From NCBI RefSeq assembly GCF_040436405.1, contig NZ_AP031575.1, forward strand, positions 3,461,501 to 3,525,500: a stretch of 64,000 bases of DNA, in the 5' to 3' direction. This DNA comes from Marinomonas sp. THO17 (GTDB lineage: Bacteria > Pseudomonadota > Gammaproteobacteria > Pseudomonadales > Marinomonadaceae). Below are positions 57,207 to 64,000 of the stretch, in pieces. The notes beneath the pieces are model-generated. The model saw only the letters and a list, made by a program, of their open reading frames with translations, ran no database searches and was not told the origin of the DNA. Position 1 is the first letter of the stretch, and each line of letters begins with the position of its first letter. The position numbers were made by a program, and so were the translations under genes.

Positions 57207-57467
57207 TTAGTAGAGTAAAGCGTCGCCTTTTACTACATCCATCAACAAGTTGATAAACATACGATCGGCTTCACTATGCTCTTCTGGGATTTTTAATGTA
57301 GTTTGACTAGACACCTCTTCGGCAATTCGCTGATAGGCGTTAGGCTGATTAATATTTTCCCTGGCTATGCGTACTAACTCTTCAGCAAGTTTTGGATCCA
57401 TCAGCAGTTTACGGAAGCAGCGCATGAATTCATCAATGATGCGTTGTTGATTTAGTTCATTAGCCAT
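57207..57467 (-). CDS. Small conserved-looking hypothetical protein, 86 aa
   Basis: No family recognised. ATG 57467 is chosen (AGGAG 8 bp upstream), giving MANELNQQRIIDEFMRCFRKLLMDPKLAEELVRIAREN and so on. The frame extends upstream to 57506 without support. The protein is soluble, mostly alpha-helical and acidic, without signal peptide or membrane helix. It lies between queG and the ilvI upstream region. A clear RBS and biased codon use support it as real. Confidence 0.7.
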   Translation of the reverse strand: MANELNQQRIIDEFMRCFRKLLMDPKLAEELVRIARENINQPNAYQRIAEEVSSQTTLKIPEEHSEADRMFINLLMDVVKGDALLY

Positions 57468-57896
57468 AATAAAACTCCTAGTCGAATAATCTGCGTATGA
57501 CACCATGAAGCGGGTGTTAGAGCAAGTTTTTATGTGTCTTTTGCACCTTAAGTATTGACAAATTTTTGCGGCGAAGAGAAAATTACAAACCTTTTAAGTC
57601 GACGTCACCCTGTCACTAAAGTCTTATTCTTGAGCCACTAGCTCATTTCAGTCAGAGTGAATCTGATAAACACAAGCGTAATATGACTCAATATGGTTGT
57701 TTTATGCTTCTCCTCGCGAAAAGACGCGGGCAGTGTAAAAACTGCGATTTCTTGCGTTTGAGTGTTCTTTTTTTAAAGTTACCTCAGTTAGTTCAGCAAA
57801 CTTCGTTCTATCAACTTTAATCTGCTTGTAGTATGCGGTTACAATAGCCGCCACTCGTAATTTTAATAGCAGATAAATATTATAGAGGGTAACAAG
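57468..57896 (+). promoter_or_regulatory. 429-bp upstream region of ilvIH
   Basis: Contains a possible promoter at 57555-57583 (TTGACA, 17 bp, GAAAAT) and a second -10-like TACAAT at 57840-57845 with no good -35. Between them an open frame of 45 codons (57683-57820) reads MTQYGCFMLLLAKRRG and is rich in Leu (11 of 45) but poor in Ile and Val. It has no clear Shine-Dalgarno sequence and no terminator hairpin follows, so classical attenuation of ilvIH is not supported. A small CG-rich hairpin (CGCGAAAAGACGCG) sits at 57715-57728. Lrp-type sites cannot be identified by eye. Confidence 0.4.
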
Positions 57897-59609
57897 GTGG
57901 AGTTATTATCCGGTGGTGAAATGATCGCCCGCTTCCTCAAAGATGAGGGGGTTGAATATATCTATGGCTACCCAGGTGGTGCCGCACTTCACATTTATGA
58001 TGCATTGCATCGTCAATCTGATGTTAAGCATATTCTGGTTAGGCATGAACAAGCGGCTACCCACATGGCAGATGGTTATGCACGTGCAACAGGTAAAGCG
58101 GGTACAGTACTCGTCACTTCAGGCCCTGGTGCAACTAATACAGTAACCGGCATTGCAACAGCTTACATGGACTCTATCCCCATGGTGGTTATCTGTGGTC
58201 AGGTAATGAGCTACTTGATCGGTGAAGATGCTTTCCAAGAAACCGATATGGTGGGTGTCTCGCGGCCAATCGTGAAGCACAGTTTTACTGTGAAACATCC
58301 TTCGGAAATCCCTGCCATCATGAAAAAGGCATATTACATCGCGACCAGTGGTCGTCCTGGTCCAGTTGTGATTGATGTGCCAAAAGACATGACCATGCCG
58401 GGTGAAAAGTACGAATACAAATACCCTGAGTCAGTCACTTTGCGTTCTTATACGCCACCAACCAAAGGGCACAGTGGTCAAATCAAGAAAGCGGTGGATT
58501 TGTTGTTGGCTGCGAAGCGTCCGATTATTTACTCGGGTGGCGGTGTCATCATGGGCGGCGCATCGGATTTGTTGGTTACCCTTGCCAAATCTTTGAACGT
58601 GCCTGTTACCAACACCCTAATGGGTCTAGGTGCTTTTCCTGGAACGGATCCTCAGTTTGTCGGCATGCTTGGTATGCATGGTAGTTACGAAGCCAATATG
58701 ACCATGCATCACAGTGATGTCATCTTGGCAGTAGGCGCGCGTTTTGATGATCGTGTGACCAATGACCCTGATCAATTCTGCCCGGGTGCCAAAATCATTC
58801 ATATTGATATCGACCCAGCAGCCATTTCTAAGACGATACGCGCCGATGTGCCGATTGTTGGGCCAGTGCGTCAAGTATTGGAAGAGATGCTGTCTTTGGT
58901 TGCAGGTGAAAAAGGCAATACCGAAGCGTTAGAAACTTGGTGGAAACAAATTAACGAATGGCGTGCTGTGCATGGCGGTCGTTATGATACAAGTGGTGAC
59001 CAAATCAAACCGCAAGCCGCCATTGAAGCTTGTTGGCGTGCAACAAAAGGGGATGCTTTTGTGTCTTCTGATGTGGGTCAGCACCAAATGTTTGCCGCTC
59101 AATACTACAAGTTTGATAAGCCAAATCGCTGGGTGAATTCTGGTGGTCTGGGAACCATGGGCTTTGGCTTACCAGCAGCCATGGGAGTCAAAATGAATTT
59201 CCCAGAAGAAACTGTAGTGTGTGTAACAGGGGAAGGCAGTATTCAGATGAATATTCAAGAACTGTCGACCTGTTTGCAATACGGTTTACCGGTGAAAATT
59301 TTATGTCTTAACAATGGTTATCTTGGCATGGTTCGTCAATGGCAAGATATGAATTATGAAGGTCGCTATTCCAACTCTTACTTAGATTCATTGCCTGACT
59401 TCAAGGTACTGATGGACGCTTATCGTCATAAGTATGTTGAGATTCGTAGCAAAGATGAATTGGATGCCAAGATGGAAGAGGCGTTTGCCATGAAAGACCA
59501 GCTGGTATTCATCAACTGTTATGTGGACCCGGAAGAACACGTTTATCCAATGCAAGTACCTCGTGGTTCTATGCGTGATATGTTCTTGAGTAAGACGGAG
59601 CGAACCTAA
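57897..59609 (+). CDS. ilvI: Acetolactate synthase large subunit IlvI
   Basis: TPP- and FAD-dependent first common enzyme of valine, leucine and isoleucine synthesis. The 570 residues contain [37 protein letters not shown] (catalytic Glu), [19 protein letters not shown], and the TPP motif [18 protein letters not shown] ending in NN ([13 protein letters not shown]). It starts with GTG 57897, preceded by AGAGGG. ilvH follows after 2 bp. The IlvI name (AHAS III type) is chosen over IlvB/IlvG on overall similarity and on the long regulatory subunit. Confidence 0.95.
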   Translation: MELLSGGEMIARFLKDEGVEYIYGYPGGAALHIYDALHRQSDVKHILVRHEQAATHMADGYARATGKAGTVLVTSGPGATNTVTGIATAYMDSIPMVVICGQVMSYLIGEDAFQETDMVGVSRPIVKHSFTVKHPSEIPAIMKKAYYIATSGRPGPVVIDVPKDMTMPGEKYEYKYPESVTLRSYTPPTKGHSGQIKKAVDLLLAAKRPIIYSGGGVIMGGASDLLVTLAKSLNVPVTNTLMGLGAFPGTDPQFVGMLGMHGSYEANMTMHHSDVILAVGARFDDRVTNDPDQFCPGAKIIHIDIDPAAISKTIRADVPIVGPVRQVLEEMLSLVAGEKGNTEALETWWKQINEWRAVHGGRYDTSGDQIKPQAAIEACWRATKGDAFVSSDVGQHQMFAAQYYKFDKPNRWVNSGGLGTMGFGLPAAMGVKMNFPEETVVCVTGEGSIQMNIQELSTCLQYGLPVKILCLNNGYLGMVRQWQDMNYEGRYSNSYLDSLPDFKVLMDAYRHKYVEIRSKDELDAKMEEAFAMKDQLVFINCYVDPEEHVYPMQVPRGSMRDMFLSKTERT

Positions 59610-59611
59610 TT

Positions 59612-60103
59612 ATGCGACATATTATTTCTGTATTGATGGAAAACGAGCCTGGTGCTTTGTCGCGCGTAGTGGGTTTGTTTTCGCAGCGTAACTTCAACAT
59701 TGAGTCATTGAATGTGGCACCAACAGACGATCCGAGCTTGTCTCGTCTGACGTTAACGACTTTTGGTTCGGACCAAGTGGTTGAACAAATCACCAAGCAA
59801 TTGAATAAGTTGATTGATGTGGTGAAACTAGTGGATTTAACCGAAGGACAACACATTGAACGTGAACTAATGTTGGTAAAAGTACGTGCAACAGGTGCCC
59901 AGCGTGCTGAAGTAAAACGTACGGTAGATATTTTCCGTGGCAATATTGTTGACATGACTCCTTCTATTTACACCATTCAAATTGTGGGTGAATCGGATAA
60001 GTTGGACGGTTTTCTACAAGCGCTAGGTGGTACTCATTTATTAGAAGTGGTTCGAACTGGAGTGTCTGGTATCGCTCGCGGTGAAAAGACCTTATCACTA
60101 TAA
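59612..60103 (+). CDS. ilvH: Acetolactate synthase small (regulatory) subunit IlvH
   Basis: Regulatory subunit that confers valine feedback inhibition on IlvI. The 163 residues start RHIISVLMENEPGALSRVVGLFSQRNFNIESLNVA, a full ACT domain with valine-binding residues, followed by the C-terminal ACT-like domain (LMLVKVRATGAQRAEVKRTVDIF). Length and sequence match the IlvH type. It lies 2 bp after ilvI and is closed by a terminator at 60136. Confidence 0.97.
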   Translation: MRHIISVLMENEPGALSRVVGLFSQRNFNIESLNVAPTDDPSLSRLTLTTFGSDQVVEQITKQLNKLIDVVKLVDLTEGQHIERELMLVKVRATGAQRAEVKRTVDIFRGNIVDMTPSIYTIQIVGESDKLDGFLQALGGTHLLEVVRTGVSGIARGEKTLSL

Positions 60104-60135
60104 TAATTGAGCTCCAAGGATAATAACTTGTTGTT

Positions 60136-60160
60136 AAAAGCCGCGTTATCGCGGCTTTTC
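60136..60160 (+). terminator. Intrinsic terminator after ilvH
   Basis: Perfect stem AAAAGCCGC / GCGGCTTTT with a short 6-nt loop; the T-run is the 3' arm. It separates ilvIH from the Lrp-type gene. Confidence 0.85.
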
Positions 60161-60194
60161 TATTTCTAACATGAAATTTTAGTGAATAAACAAG

Positions 60195-60650
60195 ATGGAT
60201 AAAACAAACTGGAAATTGGTAAAAGCATTACAAGAAAATGCACGCTTATCCTATGCGGAGTTGGGTAAATTAGTGCATCTGTCTGCACCTGCGGTAGCGG
60301 AACGTATCCGCAAGTTAGAAGAAGCAGGTGTTATTACAGGTTATCGTGCTAAGGTGAATTTGGAAAAAATTGGTATTCCTATCACGGCGCTGGTGGAGTG
60401 TCAGGTTTACCGCACTAAGGAGAGGGAGTTTAAAGCCTTGGTAATGAGTTTAGACGAAGTGTTGGATTGTTATAACGTGACTGGACCTTATGCTTTTGTC
60501 TTACGTGTGGCGGTGCATTCCATGTCTAAGTTAGATCAATTGCTGGAACGTCTTATCGATCTAAGTGATACCAATACCATGATGATAATGTCGACACCGG
60601 TATCTCGTGAAATACCGGCGGACAGTGAGAAAACGCCTGCGACTTATTGA
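60195..60650 (+). CDS. Lrp/AsnC-family transcriptional regulator
   Basis: A 151-residue regulator with an N-terminal helix-turn-helix (DKTNWKLVKALQENARLSYAELGKLVHLSAPAVAERIRKLEEAG split over helices 1-3) and a C-terminal RAM ligand domain (GIPITALVECQV; DCYNVTGPYAFVLRVAV). It is shorter and more divergent than global Lrp and is likely a local, amino-acid-responsive regulator. Candidate targets are the flanking ilvIH and the exporters EamA and LysE, but this is inference. Its stop overlaps the end of convergent eamA by 7 bp. Confidence 0.9.
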   Translation: MDKTNWKLVKALQENARLSYAELGKLVHLSAPAVAERIRKLEEAGVITGYRAKVNLEKIGIPITALVECQVYRTKEREFKALVMSLDEVLDCYNVTGPYAFVLRVAVHSMSKLDQLLERLIDLSDTNTMMIMSTPVSREIPADSEKTPATY

Positions 60651-61519
60651 GCGACACTGGCGGACATTTTATTTTGACGCGGCCATTGGCTGATGATCAT
60701 GCCGACGAAGATCAGTGCGCAACCCATAAACTCACGTGTTGATAAATACTCGTCCATCAATAACCAACCACCAATGGCGGCGAAAACCGCTTCTGTCGAT
60801 AGGATCAAAGCAGCGGAACTCGGTGCGACATTTTTTTGTCCTAGGGTTTGCAAAGAGTACGCGATGGCTGAAGAAGCAATACCCGCATACACCAATGGAA
60901 TCCAGCTTTGTTGAATGTTCTGCCAACTTGGTTGCTCTGTCATTAGCGCAAGAAGCCAAGAAAATACCGCCACAATAACAAGCTGTACAATTGAGAAACT
61001 AATAATCGGTACTTTACGAGAGTAATAACCAACTACTAAAACGTGCCCAGCCCAGAAAAAAGCACCCGCTAACTCAATGGCATCGCCTTTTTGAATGCTG
61101 AGATTAGGCCCAACGGTGAGCGTATAGAGTCCTACTACAGCAAGCACAATACCAAACCAAGTATGGCGTTCAATGGTGTGTTTGAGAAACAAACCGACGA
61201 TTGGCACAATCAGCATGTACATGGTGGTGATAAAACCCGCATTGGCGGCAGTGGTGTAAAGTAAGCCAATTTGTTGCAATGTGGCACCAGAAAACAGAAT
61301 CAAACTTGCAATCGCACCTGCTTTTATGGTTAGGCCAATATCGGCTTTACGATGGCGTTCAAACAGATAAGCTAAAGGCAACATAGATAAAGAGGCTAAA
61401 GTGAAGCGTGCAGCATTAAAGCTATAAGGTCCAAGGGATTCCATACCCAGGCTTTGTGCAACAAAGGCAAAGCCCCAAATCGTAGCGGTTAGCCACAAAA
61501 ATAAATGGGAAATCGTCAT
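60644..61519 (-). CDS. EamA-family (DMT) transporter
   Basis: A 291-residue drug/metabolite transporter with about ten membrane helices in two EamA repeats; repeat 1 starts FLWLTATIWGFAFVAQSLGM and repeat 2 contains AFFWAGHVLVVGYYS. PYSFNAARFTLASL and the glycine/proline-rich C-terminal helix pattern are typical. Members often export amino acids or related metabolites; the substrate is not visible. It neighbours an Lrp-type regulator and a LysE exporter, which favours amino-acid export. It is convergent with lrp and divergent from lysE. Confidence 0.9.
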   Translation of the reverse strand: MTISHLFLWLTATIWGFAFVAQSLGMESLGPYSFNAARFTLASLSMLPLAYLFERHRKADIGLTIKAGAIASLILFSGATLQQIGLLYTTAANAGFITTMYMLIVPIVGLFLKHTIERHTWFGIVLAVVGLYTLTVGPNLSIQKGDAIELAGAFFWAGHVLVVGYYSRKVPIISFSIVQLVIVAVFSWLLALMTEQPSWQNIQQSWIPLVYAGIASSAIAYSLQTLGQKNVAPSSAALILSTEAVFAAIGGWLLMDEYLSTREFMGCALIFVGMIISQWPRQNKMSASVAQ

Positions 61520-61817
61520 TTTAGTTTCTCTTAATTAAAGGATGAAAAGTCAGTCAGTTTGAAAGCGTGAAAATTGTATGATGAATTGCCTTTTATCGAC
61601 ATAAGCAAGGTAAAGTATGGTGAGTCGATGGCTTTGGAATCGAAAGAAAAAGCGTACTCAGACTTACGAAAAAGCAGCTTGCTGTGAGTTTCTTTAAATG
61701 TTTTTCATTGAGTTATGAGAAAGCGGTTTACAGATGGACAAACTCGATTTAGAGATGTAGAGTCGTGCATCTTTTTGATGCTTTTATGATCAGTTTCTAA
61801 TACGGGAGTAAGCAGAA
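61520..61817 (+). promoter_or_regulatory. 298-bp region between eamA and lysE with mini-ORF and hairpin
   Basis: Holds a 26-codon open frame (61617-61697) with AAGG 6 bp upstream, reading MVSRWLWNRKKKRTQ and onward, with 7 Lys/Arg residues. A hairpin GCATC-TTTTT-GATGC followed by TTTT (61767-61785) lies 70 nt later, before lysE. The arrangement resembles a leader peptide plus terminator, but the hairpin is weak and no alternative antiterminator could be demonstrated by eye. The divergent promoters of eamA and lysE must also lie here. Confidence 0.35.
61617..61697 (+). CDS. Putative 26-aa basic peptide upstream of lysE
   Basis: ATG 61617 with AAGG at 61607-61610 and a TAA at 61695. Residues 9-13 are RKKKR. 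No family recognised. It could be a regulatory leader peptide for the LysE-type exporter gene or a chance frame. Confidence 0.25.
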   Translation: MVSRWLWNRKKKRTQTYEKAACCEFL

Positions 61818-62453
61818 TTGACCTTGAGTTTGTGGTTAACAATCGCACCCTTGATAATGCTATTGTCGCTTGGGCCAGGCCCAAATAATTTCACCGCCAT
61901 GCATAACGGAATGCAATACGGTGCTGTGCCTGCCGTCATTGCTGTATTCGGACGTAATTTGGCGTTCAGTATCTTGATGCTGGTATCGGCATTGGGCTTG
62001 GGTGCCATTATTGTCTCCTCGGTGTTTTGGTTCAGCGTGATTAAATGGCTTGGTGTGGTATATCTTTTCTACATTGGCGTGAAAACGTGGCGCAGTGCCG
62101 CTACTGCATTGCAGGAACATGAAACGGAAAATGGCGTGAGAGCAAAATCCAATCATAGTGCTCGAATGCGTCAAGAGTTTCTGATCGCCATCAGTAATCC
62201 TAAGGCCATTTTATTGTTTACTGCAATTTTTCCGCAGATGCTGGATTTGACTCAGCCTGTGCCAATGCAGTTTTTCTGGATTGGGGTGACTTTTTGTGTG
62301 ACTGAGTTTATTGCGGCTTATGTGTATGCTTTGGGTGGTAAGCAAATTCGCCGTCTGATTAAGAAGCCAAGTGGGATGAAAAATATGAATCGTGGGATGG
62401 GTGGGATATTTGTTCTTGCCAGTGTGTTCTTAGCAACCGCAACACGCTCTTAA
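61818..62453 (+). CDS. LysE-family amino-acid exporter (RhtB subgroup)
   Basis: A 211-residue membrane protein with about six helices. It has the LysE/RhtB signature in helix 1 (MLLSLGPGPNNFTAMHNG), a conserved GVVYLFYIGVKTWRS segment and the central ISNPKAILLFTAIFPQ. The family exports lysine, arginine, homoserine, threonine or cysteine; which one is not decidable here. TTG 61818 is the start, with GGGAG 9 bp upstream. It stands alone on the plus strand, convergent with luxS across a two-way terminator. Confidence 0.92.
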   Translation: MTLSLWLTIAPLIMLLSLGPGPNNFTAMHNGMQYGAVPAVIAVFGRNLAFSILMLVSALGLGAIIVSSVFWFSVIKWLGVVYLFYIGVKTWRSAATALQEHETENGVRAKSNHSARMRQEFLIAISNPKAILLFTAIFPQMLDLTQPVPMQFFWIGVTFCVTEFIAAYVYALGGKQIRRLIKKPSGMKNMNRGMGGIFVLASVFLATATRS

Positions 62454-62500
62454 GTTTTTGCTATCGGCAAAGCCAAACGTTGTGCGAATGTTAGATAGAG

Positions 62501-62528
62501 AAAAGGTGACCTTGAGTCACCTTTTTTG
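62501..62528. terminator. Bidirectional terminator between lysE and luxS
   Basis: Perfect 10-bp stem AAAAGGTGAC / GTCACCTTTT, 5-nt loop, T6 on the plus strand and T4 on the minus strand, midway between two convergent genes. Confidence 0.85.
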
Positions 62529-62545
62529 TTTAAGCACAAGAAATC

Positions 62546-63058
62546 TTAGCTGTGTTCTTTTAAGAAGGCTTCGCTAAGGTAGAGTTCATCGTTACTGTTC
62601 ACCTTAACATCACGAGACAAAATCATCTGGGCAATTTTTTGCGCTTCTTCCAAGGAGTGCATTTCGTATGTACCACATTGGTATTCATTTAATTCTGGAA
62701 TATCCGCTTTGGCCTTAACGCCCAATACATCTTGCATGGCACTTTTCCATGCTGAAGCAACTTGCTCTTCAGAGGGGGTGCCAATCAAGCTCATGTAAAA
62801 ACCGGTACGGCAACCCATGGGAGAAATATCAATGATTTCTACTTTGTCGCTATTCAAGTGGTCACGCATGAAACCAGCAAATAAGTGCTCGAGGGTATGA
62901 ATACCTGTTTCAGATAAAATTTCCTTATTTGGCACGCAGAAACGTAAGTCAAATACTGTGATTTCATCGCCTTTGGGCGTCGACATGGACTTGGCAACGC
63001 GCACGGCAGGTGCATCCATACGAGTATGGTCAACACGGAAGCTGTCTAAAAGTGGCAT
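62546..63058 (-). CDS. luxS: S-ribosylhomocysteine lyase LuxS
   Basis: Iron enzyme that splits S-ribosylhomocysteine to homocysteine and the AI-2 precursor DPD, serving methyl-cycle recycling and possibly quorum signalling. The 170-residue protein has the metal site HTLEH (His54, His58) and Cys128 (EYQCGTYE), and the catalytic Cys83 in [14 protein letters not shown] 63058 follows an AAGGAGA Shine-Dalgarno sequence; the frame extends upstream to 63079 without need. A small hairpin (GCAGC/GCTGC, 63074-63094) lies just upstream of the RBS. Confidence 0.97.
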   Translation of the reverse strand: MPLLDSFRVDHTRMDAPAVRVAKSMSTPKGDEITVFDLRFCVPNKEILSETGIHTLEHLFAGFMRDHLNSDKVEIIDISPMGCRTGFYMSLIGTPSEEQVASAWKSAMQDVLGVKAKADIPELNEYQCGTYEMHSLEEAQKIAQMILSRDVKVNSNDELYLSEAFLKEHS

Positions 63059-63124
63059 AGATTCTCTCCTTTGCAGCAATTACGACATGCTGCTATGACG
63101 TGTGTGAAAATAAACTTAGCCAGA

Positions 63125-64000
63125 TTATACATTAAGATTGATGCCTTTACTGCTGCTTTTGATGGATCTTATCCATTCATAAAAAAGAGCCGCGCTAAAC
63201 ATAATCGCCGCGAACAACATATTCTCCCCGATAAAGAAAGCCATGAATGCACAGCTGCAAAGTGCCAGAATGGCGAGCAGTTTTAAATGTTTATTGAAAA
63301 GTTTGATCGCCGCTATGCAAGTTAGAGTGTAAATGACTAGAAAACTACCGTTGGTCATTTCAATAAACCAAGCCATTTTCCAGCCTGACAATTCTGAGAA
63401 CAAGATAGACAATAGGGTAATGGCACATACTAAAAGTACGGCTTTAGCTGGAGCACCTTGGGAATTAAGCTGATTAAATCGTGATGGCAAGGCGCCTTGC
63501 TGAGCCATAGATTGTACCATGCGTGAAAAGCCAAGAATATAAATAGCCACGTTGGCGAATGCAATTGTATAGGCGCCAAGCGCAAAGATTCGACTACCTG
63601 TTTCCCCTAGTAATTTGCTAACCAGCAAGGCAAGAGATTGACTGTTGGTGACTTCATCACCATAAGTCTGATGCCAAGCAATTAATAATACTAAGCTTAG
63701 ATAGGCAAGAATTACTATGCTAATACCACCCAGCAAAGCAATGGGGAAGTCACGGGTGGGATTTTTAAATTCGGCTCCCATATGCGCCATCACCTCAATG
63801 CCTAAAAAGCACCAAAAAATAACACCTGTTGCATAGAGGGTGGTTTGCCAATCGGCCAGATTAGCAGGTGAACGAATGACTTGTGTGCTGGATTGAATAT
63901 CACCCAAAAAACACAACAAAACGATGGTCGCAATCATGGCGATGACTACACCGCTTTGAAAGCGCGCCGAGGTTTGAATGCCTGCTATGGCGAATAACAT
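63125..64000 (-). CDS. APC-family amino-acid permease, YjeH-like (5' end outside window)
   Basis: The C-terminal 291 residues of an amino-acid/polyamine/organocation transporter. At least eight membrane helices are seen. GVIFWCFLGIEVMAHMGAEFKNPTRDFPIALLGG is the conserved APC helix 6-loop region (read here as two adjoining motifs, FWCFLGIEVMAHMG and EFKNPTRDFP). The sequence resembles E. coli YjeH, an exporter of methionine and branched-chain amino acids (about 418 residues), so roughly 125 N-terminal residues are beyond the window. The codon at 64000 is an internal Met rather than the start. It is upstream of luxS on the same strand only by position; luxS starts 67 bp after its stop. Confidence 0.88.
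   Translation of the reverse strand: MLFAIAGIQTSARFQSGVVIAMIATIVLLCFLGDIQSSTQVIRSPANLADWQTTLYATGVIFWCFLGIEVMAHMGAEFKNPTRDFPIALLGGISIVILAYLSLVLLIAWHQTYGDEVTNSQSLALLVSKLLGETGSRIFALGAYTIAFANVAIYILGFSRMVQSMAQQGALPSRFNQLNSQGAPAKAVLLVCAITLLSILFSELSGWKMAWFIEMTNGSFLVIYTLTCIAAIKLFNKHLKLLAILALCSCAFMAFFIGENMLFAAIMFSAALFYEWIRSIKSSSKGINLNV

Noticed and set aside
63059..63124. SAH-type riboswitch before luxS
   Set aside because: Only a small GCAGC/GCTGC hairpin is present; the conserved SAH-riboswitch core is not seen and the gap is too short.

Overview
The window reads as chromosomal core of a marine gammaproteobacterium, most likely an Oceanospirillales member close to Marinomonas. This is inferred from the conserved blocks map/rpsB-tsf-pyrH-frr-uppS-cdsA-dxr-rseP-bamA-skp-lpxD-fabZ-lpxA-lpxB-rnhB-dnaE-accA-tilS and pyrG-eno-ftsB-ispD-ispF-truD-surE-pcm-nlpD-rpoS, the Pseudomonas-like glnD-dapC-dapD-dapE block, and moderate GC content. 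No tRNA, rRNA, CRISPR array, insertion sequence or prophage was recognised. Almost every gene is a recognisable family member, and both window ends cut a gene (adk at the left, a YjeH-like amino-acid permease at the right).

Layout. 1-4.3 kb (+): adk end, tsaB, uppP, rsmJ, then a membrane-anchored cold-shock-domain protein and tpx, with slyX on the minus strand. 4.4-13.2 kb (mostly -): panD, two small unknown proteins, dapE, a YffB/ArsC-like protein, dapD, dapC, glnD and map, plus one small lipoprotein on the plus strand. 13.2-33.7 kb (+): a long run for translation (rpsB, tsf, frr), UMP kinase, isoprenoid/undecaprenyl and phospholipid synthesis (uppS, cdsA, dxr), envelope assembly (rseP, bamA, skp), lipid A (lpxD, fabZ, lpxA, lpxB), rnhB, dnaE, accA and tilS. 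33.7-37.9 kb: a small accessory segment with a P-loop kinase, a DUF6482-like protein and a vanillate demethylation module (vanR / vanA-vanB) that carries three copies of the VanR operator. 38-48 kb (+): pyrG, eno, ftsB, ispD, ispF, truD, surE, pcm, a DUF368 (PopT-like) undecaprenyl-phosphate translocase, nlpD and rpoS. 48-64 kb, mixed strands: a YtjB/AhpA-like membrane protein with a cyclase-like C-terminus divergent from serB, a LysR regulator, an orphan HepT-like protein, moaA-moaB-moeA, tesB, queG, ilvI-ilvH with an Lrp-type regulator, EamA and LysE exporters, luxS and the permease.

How the genes work together. Lipid-carrier chemistry is well represented: dxr, ispD and ispF (MEP pathway) feed uppS, and uppP and the DUF368 protein recycle undecaprenyl phosphate. 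The dap genes supply diaminopimelate for peptidoglycan and lysine, and panD supplies beta-alanine. The vanillate module is the one clear catabolic insertion; it sits where many gammaproteobacteria have tilS directly before pyrG. kdsA, often found between pyrG and eno, is absent there.

No wholly new multi-gene system was found. The best leads are small: helically phased VanR operators; a 23-bp tandem duplication that separates two convergent stop codons; a probable non-canonical (ATT) start for nlpD; a Lys/Arg-rich mini-ORF with a terminator-like hairpin before a LysE exporter; a membrane-tethered cold-shock domain; a degenerate cyclase fused to a YtjB-type sensor; and an orphan HepT-like protein.
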